Both the position numbers and the translations under genes were made by a program. The notes below the pieces were generated by a model, which saw only the letters and a list, made by a program, of their open reading frames with translations, did no database searches and was not told the origin of the DNA. A stretch of 64,000 bases of DNA from Luscinia megarhynchos. Lineage: Eukaryota; Chordata; Aves; Passeriformes; Turdidae. How positions within the stretch are numbered: position 1 is the first letter of the stretch; every line of letters starts with the position of its first letter. Shown one piece after another: positions 27,991-39,218 of the stretch. The DNA lies in the NCBI GenBank assembly GCA_034336665.1, contig CM067592.1, positions 28,679,819-28,743,818 on the forward strand, read 5' to 3'.

Positions 27991-28695
27991 AGAGAAGGAC
28001 TCTAGCTGCCCACCTTTGTTTCTTCGAATCTGGATAAAATTGTAACTTCTTTATGCCTGGATGGAATCCCTGATCTCCTGAATTCCCCTGAATGAGAAGA
28101 AATGAAGCATGGAGACTACAGAGGTCAGCGGGATGAAGACAAAGTTCCTGGTGGGAAGAGATTGAAAAGATGCAAGTAGCTGAAAACCTTTTTCGTGGGC
28201 TGTGCGGATTGTGACTTCACTAAAGTTCCTTTAAACTGTGAAATATACTTGGGGAGGTTTGGATGCTTGAGTAGAAGACTTTTTGCCTTGGGGAAATTGA
28301 TCTCTCTCTGTTCTGGGACTGGAATATGAACAGAGACATTTGATAGAGAAGCAGATGAGGAGAATTTTGTTTTTCGGCAGCCTGCCCTTAAAAGTGATAC
28401 CCCAAGTGTGTAACGTGACCCATAACAGAAGGACTGTGTAAATGGGAGGAAAAATTCATAGTTTGTGGTTTTCGGGCGGACGCAGACTGTGAAGGTGAAG
28501 ACACCCCCTAAGCCATAACCAGAAAAGGGACTTTTCTCTCTGAAGTAAACTGAACTGATTATTTAAGTGTATATCTGACTGAAGTGTTCTCTCTGTTGGT
28601 TGGTAAGAAATGTGGAATGAAGGGGAGGAGGGAACAATCTAGGAATTTTATCCTGAATTCTAATTCCTTTTTTTTTTTTTTTTTTTGGTATTATT

Positions 28696-28701
28696 AATAA
28701 A
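28696..28701 (+). terminator. LTR polyadenylation signal AATAAA
   Basis: AATAAA sits in attattaataaatttcttctt about 65 bases before the inferred LTR end. The same motif is kept at the equivalent place in the minus-strand copy near 62390. Confidence 0.6.
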
Positions 28702-28765
28702 TTTCTTCTTGTACCTTTTTAAGTTTTGAGCCTGCCTTGTCTCTACTCCTGGGTCCTGTCTCAAA

Positions 28766-30583
28766 AAGAAATTAAATATATTAAGGTTGGCAAACCCAAG
28801 TCACACTCTGACACATGGTTAAGAAGCACCTGCTTTTTTGCTTACTGCAAAAGACAGCTTGAATTTTGTGTAAGTGACTTGGTCACTTACTTCCACAAAC
28901 TCATAACTCCTGAGCCTAAGACAGATATTTAAATTTAGGTTAAAATTAATTTATAGTGGAGTACAACTGACAGTCTGACTATATTCAAAGGCACTGCATG
29001 ACAGAGGATGAGTGTAGGAATGATATCTGGTTGCTCATGCTATAGCTATTATCACTGACTAACTTAGAGTGTCTTTAGAGATCTCTGGAAGTCACCATGG
29101 CTAACAATCTCGATGTGTGGTCCACCAGTAGTAGTCAGTGTGGTTGGTTCAATAAAGTAAATCCAGGTGGGATATGAACAGTACAGGACCAGAACTTTAA
29201 GACTGGTATTTTAAGTTAAATATTTGATTGGTCTGGTTTGTTGTTGTTTTTGGTTTTTTTGGGGGGGAGGGAATTCTGTTTTCTTTGGGTTCTGGTATTT
29301 TCTTTGTGGTTTTTTTTGTTTTTGTTTTTTTGTTGTTGTTGTTGATTTTTTTTTGGTACTTTTTTGTTTTTTTGAGGGGAGTTTGGTTTGTTTTCTATAA
29401 GGATGGAATTAACTCTTGTATTTTTAATACGTAAACATTGGTTTCTCCTGGAAATATTTATCACATGTTAATAAGAATCTTAGTGAACCATTTCACTCAT
29501 TTAAACATGGTGAAGACAGAGCACGGCCATCTCTAGTCTTTACATATGCTAGTACGATACAAGCTCCACCTAAAACTGCAATTGGTATCTACTATGACCA
29601 TAGCTCTTGCTGTGTCCATCTGTAGCTTTTCTTCCTCGTTTTCAATCTACCTTCTTCCGTGGAGATGGATTCTTATTCTGTGATATTACTCAAGCAGTAC
29701 AGAAGCTACAGAATTTTGACTCCCAGGAAAACTGTCCAGAAGATCTATTTCCAGTTAGTTGTTGATCCAACCCCTGAGGAGCTTTGCAGTCTACAGAGAT
29801 AACACAGCTCTTGAACACTGTGTAAGAAAAACAGGATACTGGAGAAATGGGATCAGTAGGACAAGATCAATATAGAACTAAAAAGCAAAGAATATACATT
29901 TTAGAAGTCAGAAAGAACAAACACCAGTGTCAAGGCTGGCTTTCTAAGAATGGAAAGAATACTGGTTTTTTGTGAGGTAAAAGGTATCAGTTGATGTTTC
30001 TGCCATGCTTGCCTACAGAAGAGAACAGCTGATTTAGGACTTCTGTGAATTCATGATCCTGCAGTCTACTGCATTCCCCAGAAATAGGTGGTGCTGCAAA
30101 TGAGAACGTCTACCTAAAAATGATGAAAGTCTTGCTCTTGTTAGAGAAGGCAGGTGATTACTTCACTGGGCAGAGTAGGTTTTCTAGAAACAAAATTCCT
30201 AAGCATGAATATTTTTCAGAGCCCTTCCTTTTTTCTTACATTGGGATGAAATTTAGTCATGACACCTGTACTTGTAAGCTGTCTTTCCTAGAGTCCAAAC
30301 AAAGTACTTAGTGTTATTTTTTGTTCTTCTCTGTGCTGGCTACTGTTTGCTTTTTAAACCTTGAAGCAATTTTTAGAGATTACTTTGTCTATACTCTAAA
30401 TTTATTTTCCTGCTGGAAGAGTAATAATCTTTCTATCTCTTCGAGTATCACTGCACAGCAGCTAAAAGTTTGCAGAGAATAACATTTTGCCCCAAGCTAA
30501 CACTCGTCAGACCATATGCCAACAGATAGGCTTCCCAGAGGAGTGTCATGGGGATGACTCTCAAACAGCTCCCAACAATGACA
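28766..30583. other. Non-coding DNA between LTR and CR1
   Basis: No coding or RNA gene is supported. It contains the T/G-rich tract listed at 29229-29394; the paired open frames there (plus 29228-29434, minus 29216-29464) are low-complexity artefacts. The rest is unremarkable single-copy-like sequence. Confidence 0.55.
29229..29394. repeat. T/G-rich low-complexity tract
   Basis: Almost pure T and G on the plus strand, with runs of T4-T9, a G7 run and a TTG repeat. It is the complement-type partner of the A/C-rich tracts at 46182-46343 and 55781-55940. Confidence 0.9.
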
Positions 30584-30979
30584 GTCTGAGAGAGCTGGGG
30601 CTATTCAACCTATTTGAAGAGAGGACTCTGGGTAGGTATTCTGGAAGTCTGTATTTTTTGAGCCCTTTATTTAGGGTGTGTAGTGGCAGGATGAGGATAA
30701 TGGTTTTAAACTGTAAGAGGACAAATTTTGATAGATATTAAGAAGTAATTTGTTGCTGTGATGGTAGTGAGACAATGCAAGAGTTTGCCCAGATAAGCTG
30801 TGAATGTCCCGTCCCTGAAGTGTTCCAGGCCAGAATGGATGCCAGCTTTGAGCAACCTGGCTGAATGAAAGGCTTATCTGCCCATGGCAATGGGACTGGG
30901 AAGCAGATGGTCTTGAATAAAGCTTCAAATCCAAACACTTCTATGACTCCATGATCTTAAGATTCTATGATTCTATGAT
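30584..30979 (+). mobile_element. CR1 LINE 3' part with tail
   Basis: It begins in the CR1 block tctgagagagctggggct, followed by ttcaacc-ta-ttgaagagagga. It continues through a diverged ttaagaagtaatttgttgctgtgatggtagtgaga block (the CR1 'ttactgtgagggtggt' region). It ends in repeated gattctatg units at 30961-30978. The open frames at 30487-30741 and 30671-30938 overlap it and are repeat-derived. The next element starts immediately after its tail. Confidence 0.9.
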
Positions 30980-31576
30980 TGTGGTGTTCTAACCCTGTCT
31001 GGCGACTAAGTACCAGCAATAAGCAATTGTGCTTATCTGTCCTAGAAGGAGAATGAGATGAAAGGCTGAAAATGGCAAAATTCATGGGTTAAGATGAACA
31101 CAGTCTAATAAATAAAGCAAAGATGTACCTGCAAGAAAAGCAAAACAGATAGTTAATCCCCTACTTCCTATCACTATGAAGTCTACAGCCATCTCTAGGA
31201 AAGCAGGGTTACATCACACACACCTTTACTTGGGAATGTCATAACTCAGAATGTTCCCACTTACTCCTTTCCCTTTCCCTTTCCCTTTCCCTTTCCCTTT
31301 CCCTTTCCCTTCCCCTTCTCACGGCTTTTATTGCTAAGTGTGATATGGTAAGGAATGCCCTGTAGTCATTTAGGGTCAGTTGTCCTGGCTGTATCATCCT
31401 ATTTGTGAAACCCTGCCTTCTTGCTGATGGTATGGTATGAGAAGCAGGAAGTGCCTTGAAACTCTAAATGCTGCTCAGCAACAATTAAATCATACCAGTG
31501 GTTATTAACACTGTTTTCATCACAAATCCAAAACGTATAAGCTATGAAGAAATTTATTCCAAGCAAGGCCAGTATA
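30980..31576 (-). mobile_element. LTR relic, family A (avian ERV-like), nearly full length
   Basis: It starts with tgtggtgttctaaccctg, which on the minus strand gives an LTR ending in CACA. It continues with tggcgactaagtaccag, 'tcatgggttaagatgaacac', agccatctctaggaaagcag, a polypyrimidine stretch expanded to (TTTCCC)n, and tggtaaggaatgcc. The last parts are tgtcctggctgtatca, the gctgctcagcaacaa block and an end near ccaagcaaggccagtata. The block order matches the copy at 21190-21590, and the plus-strand fragment at 35338-35745 in inverse. The TATA box of the family is decayed here (aataaaag on the minus strand, about 31325-31335). It abuts the CR1 tail at 30979. Confidence 0.78.
31267..31312. 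repeat. (TTTCCC)n microsatellite
   Basis: About seven TTTCCC units, ending in a ttccccttctc variant. It lies inside the family A LTR where the sister copy at about 21288-21312 has an unexpanded C/T-rich stretch. It is not the vertebrate telomere repeat. Confidence 0.95.
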
Positions 31577-34500
31577 CTTGATGTCTCTTACACAAGCATC
31601 TCCTGTTTCTGAAGCCCTATCTGGTTCAGCAGATTTGAATACTGCCTACTAGAACACTGGCTCTAAATGTTCTGTTTCTGTTTTGTCCAGGAATGGTCAA
31701 AAACCAAAGAAGGTTGCCAACTTTGCAACCAATATTTCTAGTCTATTCCCCACAGAATTTGTGATGCAGATGATTTTAAGGAATACTCAGACCTTCAGGA
31801 AAAGGCTTTTCTGCCATCCTTGACAGCTGTAGATTTTCTTAACAAAATACCCTAACCTTGAAACTCCATACTTCAGTTGAAGTTGCCAGTCTTGTACTGT
31901 GTCCTTTCAACTGAGAAGCATGTGATCAGCATGATAAATATGACTCTCCAACTCTACTGTATGTTGAAGAGAGATATTGAGACTCATCAATTATTATAGT
32001 ACCTCCATATGAGGCAGATTTTGAAGAACTAAATCACACTTTATCTATGGGTGATATTGATCAATCCCTCTGGAGCAATGAAACTCTTATTTCATAACAG
32101 GGCTATCACGTTCCATTTTAGAAGAGACAGGTTCATGTAACAGTTCTACTCTAGAGGTTTCATAAAGTTCTGGTGAAGATTCTTCTGTGAACGAGTGAAC
32201 TCAGTTATACACTAAAGCTGTCTTAAATGACAGTGAGTGTTTTTAGGAGAAATGTTATTGTCAGGTATATTAAGCCACCAGCTGAGAGGACACCAGAACT
32301 GTTTGAGCGGTCTTTGGCCACTGAGGAGTCAGCCGGGAGGAGAAGATATGAACACACAGCAGCCAAGTCAGCTTCACAGTTGAGGTTGCAGTGAACAAAG
32401 CAGAAGTCACTCATCATACTCTCATATATTCAGAGAAAGCAGGTAGGTGGAAAAGTTCTCATGTCCTACAGTCAAGAAGAAAGATGATAAGAACAAAGGT
32501 AAAGAATCTACACAGGATGCCGTTAGGAGCCCTTCCTCAGGAAGAGACACTATGTGCCCTTCTTGTACACAGTCTCACTGTGTAGAAATGTGGGTCCCTT
32601 AAGTTCACCATTGTATTGACAACAGTAAATCCATTGACAATGCAGGCAAAGCAGTCATGGTGTAGGACTAGGAAGAATTATCATGGAAAAGGTCTGTTTA
32701 AAAGAAGACCATCAAGTAACAGAGATATAGTACTACACAGAAAAGAGAAATAAGAGAACCTGGATAATATGCGTAATTCGTAACTTCACAACACATAACT
32801 TCAATAAATGGCTGCTATTTCTAACTCACTAGATGTTCTTCTTGATACCCAAAGTTTTGCCACATATTAGCAGTCTAGCAAATAATTGCACTAAGTCCAG
32901 GAAGAAACAACTAGTTTGTGATGTAAAGGCTCCATGGAAAATTGTTGTTTTTCTTCCTTCCTGTTTGTTCTCACTCCCTCCAGCCAGTAACTCAGTGGTA
33001 GACTTAGGAATTAACAAACAGCTAAGAGGTATTTTCCATGATCCCTTACTATTTCTAATAAGTCACATTTTGATACAAGATCTTTTTCTCCTACCTTCTA
33101 CTTTTAAAATCTTGTGAAGGATATTTACACAGCAATGAGTTTAATACATCCAATCCAAAAGGTCCAGAAATGCATTTTAGAATATTGTGATATTACAATA
33201 CCAAGACTGCCACAAGAACAAAGAGTTTTGTTTTGTGATATTTCTGTTCTCATTGTTCTGAGATTGTCATGAAGATGGATTCTGTACAGTTTCCTGCTTT
33301 ATTTTTGCAGTCTTTGTTATGAATATGGTCTGATTTTGTGCCAACCTTTGTCACTAGAATGAAAATGAGAATACATTATGAAAACTAAAATGTAATCAGC
33401 ATTAAAATTCTGTGATAGTTCATGCTTGTGACAAAGAGATCACTGGGAAAGAATGGCACAAAATTAATCAATTATAGTGACAGTCTCACGATTGTAATAA
33501 GAATAGAAAGTGGCACTACATTTTGTGCATTTACATAACTGAGGGATGGTTTAAAATTAACTCATTCATATCTGCATACTCACTTCTTTTCCTGGAAAAC
33601 CAGAACTGCTGCACTTTAAGTAATGACCATAGGCAGTGATACGTGAAAAAAAGAAATCTCAGATTCTGCTTATTTTTGAGTAATTCCCCAACATTTTCAT
33701 AATGTTTTTCTAATTATATTTTTTCCTGCCAGAAAGTGAAAAGTCTCATCATCAGCTTCTAATGCATAGCTATATATTCTGAATGTGCAATGAGAAGGAA
33801 AACAGAAATGCTCCTTTGGAAATTTAAAAAAAAGAGAGAGGGAGAAAAATAAGGAAACGCCCTGAAATTCTGCTCTTTCAATTATTTTGTGTTATGTTTC
33901 GTTTTTCTTTTTTATTTTTTTTCTCCAGATTATTTTACCTCTTTTCTTATCTGGATTAAAAAGAATACATTAAAAAAAAAGGAATATTCAGGAATACCAG
34001 AAGAATACAAATATAAGGGTGTTCAGAAAACTGTTCTATCTAGTTACTGGTTCTTTCTTTTCTTGGTTATAAGGCAGTATTATCAAACTCCATCAAGAGC
34101 CCAGGCATGTAGATCAAGGGCTGAGGTCTCATGGTAGATTAATATGTCTACATACTCCATGTAGGTAGATTTTTACCTTTTACTTTTTGTGAAGTGCCCT
34201 TCACAAATCAGTGGGAGCTCTAGAAAACTTCATCTGGGAGAAAGTGAATGGAAACATCCAGAGTTGTCCTTGCTGTTACTGGATCCTGGTAGACCCCAAG
34301 GCAACTTAGAACAAAGCAAATTCCAAAAAAACCCTCTGAGAAACATAAAAACTCATTCAACAATGGACAGAAGCAATGTTCAGCTAAGAAGGAACTATCC
34401 TATATGCAGACATGAAAGACAGTTGGCATGAAGACCTAAAATCAGGATTTTTTTTTGGCTATTTTTCTCAATAACTTGCATTAAGCATTTACCAAAGACA

Positions 34501-35337
34501 AAACAAACAAGGAATAGGTGGTTCCTGATTTGATTTGGGTCAGCATGATTTTGATAATATTATGAACACTATCTTTACTCAGATATGTGTTCATTTACAT
34601 ATGGCTTTTGTTATTTAAATGTTACACTGTTCTTCTCGGGCCTGTCCAAATGTTTATGAAATTTGAAGTAAATAAAATGTTTCCTGGTTCCAGTGACCCT
34701 GCCACTTCATAAGATTGATGACTATGCAACTGGAAAATGATACAGAACTTTGTTAGCTGGATACCTAACAAAAAAAAAAAAGTGTTCTGTAGATTTCACT
34801 CTAGAGTTTGAATTCTTTCCATCATAGTACATTTTCATAGAGCTAAAGGTGGGATCTGATATGAAACAACCTTCTTTAGAGACAAATGTGGCTGTCAAGT
34901 TATTACAGTGCTCTATTTTCTCTTCATTACAGTTGTCTTACGGTTAGCAAATCATACAAATTCGGGCTTCTGATACACTAAAGCATTCTTAACCACTAGG
35001 AAATTATTTTTCTCCTTCTTGCCAAAGCTCAGTGCTGAGACACACAAGTAAAATACTGCTCACAGAAATGCTGGATATCAAGATAATGTGAATAAGATAA
35101 TTTTGGGGCATATTTTTAATAGCATTGAGTTATTTAAAATAATTATTTATTACACAACTTGTGTTTTTAAATTATATTCAAAAAATGTACAAAAAATCAG
35201 TTATGGAGTTTATAAAATTGCCATATAACCATCCCAACTAATATGAGTTTTACTTATTTTAACTCAACAATTTTCACAACCAATTCTGATGTTAACACTG
35301 TTGCTAAATCTACTTTTAGTGGGTTATATATTTTCAA
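31577..35337. other. Non-coding DNA, no gene recognised
   Basis: About 3.8 kb of single-copy-like sequence. Open frames up to 94 codons (for example 32833-33117) show no domain and overlap frames on the opposite strand. No RNA gene or simple repeat of note is visible. Confidence 0.55.
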
Positions 35338-35745
35338 TAGGCTTGCATTGAGCTATTTTTTTCCTCATAAATGGTGCGGTGCAGTTTTTTGGATTTAGTA
35401 TGAGAAGGTTGATAACTCATGGATGTTTTGGTTCTTGCTAAGTGGTATTTATCCTGAGTCAAAAACTTCTTTGTGGCACATTTTCTGCCACTGAGGATTT
35501 GTACAGGAATCTTGGATGGAGCACGCCCAAAGGACTATTCCATGTCAAAGAATGCCATGTATAGTATATAAACGGGGAGGAGTTGACCAGGAACAGCTGG
35601 TCATTACTTGAGGATAGGCTGGGAATTGGTCAGAAGTAATCAGTTGTAATGTGCACTGTTCATTTCTCTTAGGCTTTATTCTTCTCTCCCTATTATTCAT
35701 AGTAATAGTGACAAAAATAAAAATAACAACAATAATTCTTACTAA
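35338..35745 (+). mobile_element. LTR 5' part, family A, plus orientation
   Basis: The text has attgagctatttttttcctc, gttttttggatttagtatgag, ttgataactcatggatgttt and cctgagtcaaaaact, then ccaaaggactattccatg and tatataaacgggg. It then reads gggaattggtcagaag and gcactgttcatttctc, and ends in A/T-rich wording. This is the reverse-complement order of the family A LTRs at 21190-21590 and 30980-31576, so it is a sense-strand U3-R part. It stops at the (CAT)n run, beyond which a different LTR begins. Confidence 0.7.
35565..35572 (+). promoter_or_regulatory. TATA box of the plus-strand family A LTR
   Basis: TATATAAA is followed by cggggagg. It sits at the same place relative to the ccaaaggactattcc block as the minus-strand TATA at 21315-21323. 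Its intactness suggests promoter potential, but nothing shows activity. Confidence 0.5.
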
Positions 35746-35766
35746 CATCATCATCATCATCATCAT
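35746..35766. repeat. (CAT)n microsatellite at an LTR junction
   Basis: Seven CAT units lie exactly between the family A fragment and the family C LTR. The asparagine/aspartate or methionine runs in open frames here are artefacts of it. Confidence 0.95.
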
Positions 35767-36655
35767 TGGGTTTGCATGAAAGGTTTTGGGAGCAGGGGGC
35801 TACAGGAGTGGTTTCTCTGAGAAGCTGTGAAAGGTTCTCCAGTGTCTGATGGAGCCAGTGCCACCTGGCTCCCAGATGGACCTGCAGCTGATCAGAGCCA
35901 AGCCCATCTGGGACAGCAGTAGTGCTGCTGGGAAAACAGACCTGTAAAGGGAGAAGCACTGCTGCACTGGGGCAACTGCAACCACAGCAGTGAGTGAGAA
36001 TATGCGAGAGAAAGAGCTCTGAAAACGCCAAGATCAGTAGAGAGAAGGAGGAAAATTAACTCCAGGCACTGGAGCAGAGATACCTCAGCAGCCTCTGGTG
36101 AAAACCACGGGGAGGCAGCTGTGCCCCACCAGCCCACAGAGCAGAGGTTCACCTGCAGCACTTGCAGGATCTCATGCTGGAGCAGGGGAATGCCCAAAGA
36201 TAGAGAAATTCATGCCAGAGCATGTTCCTGGTTGGACCTATGGCTTCATGGAGATAGGATTTTGTGCTTGAGTAGATTTGCTGGCAAGCTGGCAAATTTA
36301 TGGCTTTGGGAAAAAGACCCATACTGGAGCAGTTAATAAAGAAATGAAGCCTATGGGAAGGGCTCATTGGGGAAGATTGTCTTCCACAGGAGATATCCCA
36401 CACTGGATCTGGGGAGGACTGTGAGGAGGAAAGAGTGGCAGAGACAATGTGTGAGGAACTGACTGCAACCTTCCTTCCTGCATGACAGACAAGGAGGAGG
36501 TAGAGATTTTGAGAATAGAGTTGAGTGTTGGAAGAAAAGGGTATGGGTATCTTTCAGCACAAAGGTTTTCAGGTTCCAGCTGATAAAGGCTATTCTTGAT
36601 TGATCCATTTTGTGTTTCATTCTACTTTTCTTCTGATTAAAATTAATTTTTAACC
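35767..36655 (+). mobile_element. ERVL-like LTR, family C, plus orientation
   Basis: It opens with tgggtttgcatgaaaggttt, then gcagggggctacaggagtgg, gagaagctgtgaaagg and a gatggagccagtgccacctg block. Repeated 'ctggagcag' and 'ggaggcagctg'-type modules follow. The 3' part has ggcagagacaatgtgtga, gaactgactgcaacc and gacaaggaggaggtagag, ending in attaaaattaattttt. This is the block order I recall for an abundant avian ERVL LTR. The length of about 0.9 kb fits an LTR. Open frames at 35693-36403 on both strands are LTR-derived and should not be read as genes. Confidence 0.8.
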
Positions 36656-36684
36656 TCTATTACTAGGACATTGAAGTGGAGTTA

Positions 36685-36954
36685 CCACACATCAGCTCAA
36701 TGACTCCCACTTTGGTTAAGGAGGAGAGTCAAAACAAGCAGCTCTGTTACACACCTCTTCAGCTGGACAGCAGAGAGAAAATGCAATGGAAGAAGAGCTC
36801 ATGGTTCAAGATAAAGGTAGGGAGGGCACACGGCAAGTACCATCATGGGAAAAATGGACTCAGCTCAAGGAAATCAATTTATTACCAATCAAAGCAGAGT
36901 AGGATAATGAAAAATAAAACTAAATCTTAAAAACACCTTCCGCTCACCCTTTTC
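36685..36954 (-). mobile_element. ERVL-like LTR 3' fragment, family C, minus orientation
   Basis: The plus strand reads agagctcatggttcaagata, a diverged cgtgacggt-like stretch, ggactcagctcaaggaaatc, aatttattaccaatcaaagc, agagtaggataatgaaaaat and aatcttaaaaacaccttcc. This is the reverse complement of the 3' part of the same LTR family, and it faces the plus copy tail to tail. It ends abruptly at the start of the long inverted repeat. The 84-codon frame at 36676-36930 lies inside it and is not a gene. Confidence 0.78.
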
Positions 36955-37217
36955 TTCCAGTATAGGAAGAGTGTCTGATACTGTTTTTTGAAGGAAAGCT
37001 CTTCTACTCCATTTTCAATGCCAGAGTTGATTCAAGAAAACATCTAACTACACACACGTTTTAGTCTAGGTCAATCTTTAAGGAGCCTTCTAAGCTGCTG
37101 ACTAATAACTGGTATTTGCCAAACCCTATTTCCATTGCTGCAAGATGGGGCACACAAATGTATTTCTCCCCCAAGGGGAATAATATTTAATCATTATTTT
37201 TGTGAAGTAACTGTGAC
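36955..37217. repeat. Left arm of a long inverted repeat
   Basis: This arm is the imperfect reverse complement of 38971-39218. It starts ttccagtataggaagag and ends near aagtaactgtgacc. The central 62 bp (37058-37119) are identical to the reverse complement of 39054-39115. Elsewhere there are scattered substitutions and one gap of about 12 bp near 37147-37160. I do not recognise it as a named repeat. Confidence 0.9.
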
Positions 37218-38970
37218 CATTTTTAAAAAATATATTTTTGATTATTTTTATATTTGGGAAATAGAAGAGGGGACCTTTTAAAACTTACAGTAAATATGCT
37301 GATGCTTCTTAGACTAAATTATTAAAATTAATATCAGACTGTAAGACAAATTACTTGAAATGTAAGATACAAGTCATTATTTAAAGTAGGAACATAGAGC
37401 ATTTTTAAATAATAAATCTATCATTGCAAAGATATTGATTTCTTCTAAATTCACTATATTTTTTTATACATTATTTTACATTGTTATTTTTTGGTGATAT
37501 GGCAAGACATGATTTGATTCTTATATATCTGTGTTTTCTCCTGCATCTTAGGAGTAAAAATAAATAAATTGCATAAAATGACTTTGCCCCTGACAACACA
37601 AGAATAATGAGAGAAGGTGAGTGATCAGTGTGTTCATCAGAGTAAGAGACTGTCTTGATAATTCCTAGCATTAGGAATTAGCCTTGGAAAAGCTTCTTTC
37701 TTTGGTAAGTCAGCTTAAAAGCAGAAGCCACCCACTAACATGTAAAAATTACACCAGGTGAATTATTTTATCAGGATTTTAAAGCATTTCTCAAAATTAT
37801 CATGTCTTCATATAAATCTTGTGGCTAATGCCTTCAGAAAGAAGTTTTCTTCCTTTGGCAATTAAAACGCTCATAAAATCACAAAATAATAACTTTCAGA
37901 AACTTTCTTGAAACAAACCTTGATGAAACAGGTAAAGATAACATTTTAATTTTTTTAAATATAGCATCAACTAAATCCCAAATTGCATTGAATTACCAGA
38001 GGAATAGAGCAAAAAACTGCATAAATATCATTGCTGCATTTAAAAAAGAGGCTGATGGGTTTTTTTTTCCTTTCTAGTACAAATTAATGTAGTGCAAACT
38101 CTCTATAAGTATACTTGCATAAACACTTAACTGGTTCAGCATCAAACTCGAAAGTCCATCTAATGATCCTTTCCTCAAACATCAGAATTTATTTGTTTGT
38201 TTGAAGAAACTACAATGGGATTCACTGTATATTACTGTTATCTTCTATATGATCCCACCGTAGTTTATTAGGTTCTCAAGGTTCCACAGAAATAAACACT
38301 TAATCTTAATTTGCCCATGGGAAATAATATGCTAAATAATAGTATCATCCGATTAAGTCTTCTCAGGCAAAACATGTGCTTGGTGGCCATAAAATTCCAA
38401 ATTAACATCCCACAACAAAATTAAAATTCAGTGTGATTGCCGCAGATGATGATAACGTGCTCACAGCACGTAGTCCACTCAAGCATAATATGATGTCCTG
38501 ATCATAAAAGTAAGCTACTTGTCAAGATGTTTTTTACTGGCTTCTTTTTTTTTTTCACATTTTATACCCTTTCAATACATAGAAAAGAACATATAAAAAT
38601 ACCAGAATAATACAAATCTTGTAAACTTTCGAAGCACTTCTTGCAATTCATTTGTTGATGCTGAGAGCTCTCATTTTGATACATCAGTAGTTTGCAGAAC
38701 TAGACAAGTGCCTTGCTGGTAAAGATTCATAGCAACCTCACATTTTGGACAATAAGAGGTAGTTCCCATATTTTGGATTAGCATGATTCAGATTCATTAT
38801 GGAATTTTTAACATATAACAGCCTTCAGGTATGCTATCAATAATTCTAAGGCATCTCTCTTTCCTCTTTCTTTGCAGTTAGAGGTAAGGTTTTTCCCCTA
38901 TTGACATTGCTTGGAGAAATTTGTGCCACTCTTGATCTTTATATTTCGCTCTCTGAAATGCTAGTGAGGA
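37218..38970. other. AT-rich interior between inverted-repeat arms
   Basis: About 1.75 kb with no open frame longer than about 66 codons. There is no visible transposase motif, LTR or CR1 sequence. If the arms are terminal repeats, the element is non-autonomous. If they are two copies of one short repeat, this is ordinary host DNA. Confidence 0.5.
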
Positions 38971-39218
38971 GCTCATAGTTACTCCACAGAAATACTGACT
39001 AAATATTATTCCCCTTAGGGAAGAAGTACATTGCAGCAATAGAAATAGGGCTTGCAAATACCAGTTATTAGTCAGCAGCTTAGAAGGCTCCTTAAAGATT
39101 GACCTAGACTAAAACACGTGTGTGGTTAGATTTTTTCTTGAATCAACCGTGGGATTGAAAATGGAGTAGAAGAGCTTTCCTGCAAAAAGCAGTAACAGAC
39201 ACCCTTCCTGTACTGGAA
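38971..39218. repeat. Right arm of the long inverted repeat
   Basis: It begins gctcatagttactccac and ends cttcctgtactggaa. The homology with the left arm stops at corresponding points on both sides. I could not see a matching target-site duplication: left flank ...cccttttc, right flank atggcata.... Confidence 0.9.

Larger units (their letters stand above)
27535..28765 (+). mobile_element. Solo-LTR-like element, family B, GC-rich core
   Basis: This element aligns end to end, apart from its core, with the reverse complement of 62321-63445. Shared landmarks are cctgtgag followed by caccaat and agctgattt, then ctgggaaacca-type wording; a middle block (ccttaaaagtgatacccca here, cccttaaaagtaatacccca there); gaactgattatttaagtg here against a close match there; and a 3' block with attaataaatttcttctt and an agcctgcctt end. 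The AATAAA at 28696-28701 sits near the 3' end as an LTR polyadenylation signal would. The core at about 27755-27990 is extremely G+C- and CpG-rich. An 18-20-base T run at about 28668-28687 lies before the AATAAA. No flanking gag, pol or env is visible, so this is probably a solo LTR. The boundaries are approximate and I could not identify a target-site duplication. Confidence 0.75.

Noticed and set aside
27573..28045. Cluster of overlapping proline/glycine/arginine-rich open frames
   Set aside because: They occur in several frames on both strands of a very GC-rich LTR core, and stops are rare there for compositional reasons. No domain is visible.
31267..31312. Possible interstitial telomere repeat
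   Set aside because: The unit is TTTCCC/GGGAAA, not CCCTAA/TTAGGG.
35693..36620. Several 60-112-codon frames, mostly on the minus strand
   Set aside because: All fall inside the family C ERVL-like LTR or the (CAT)n run. LTRs do not encode proteins here.
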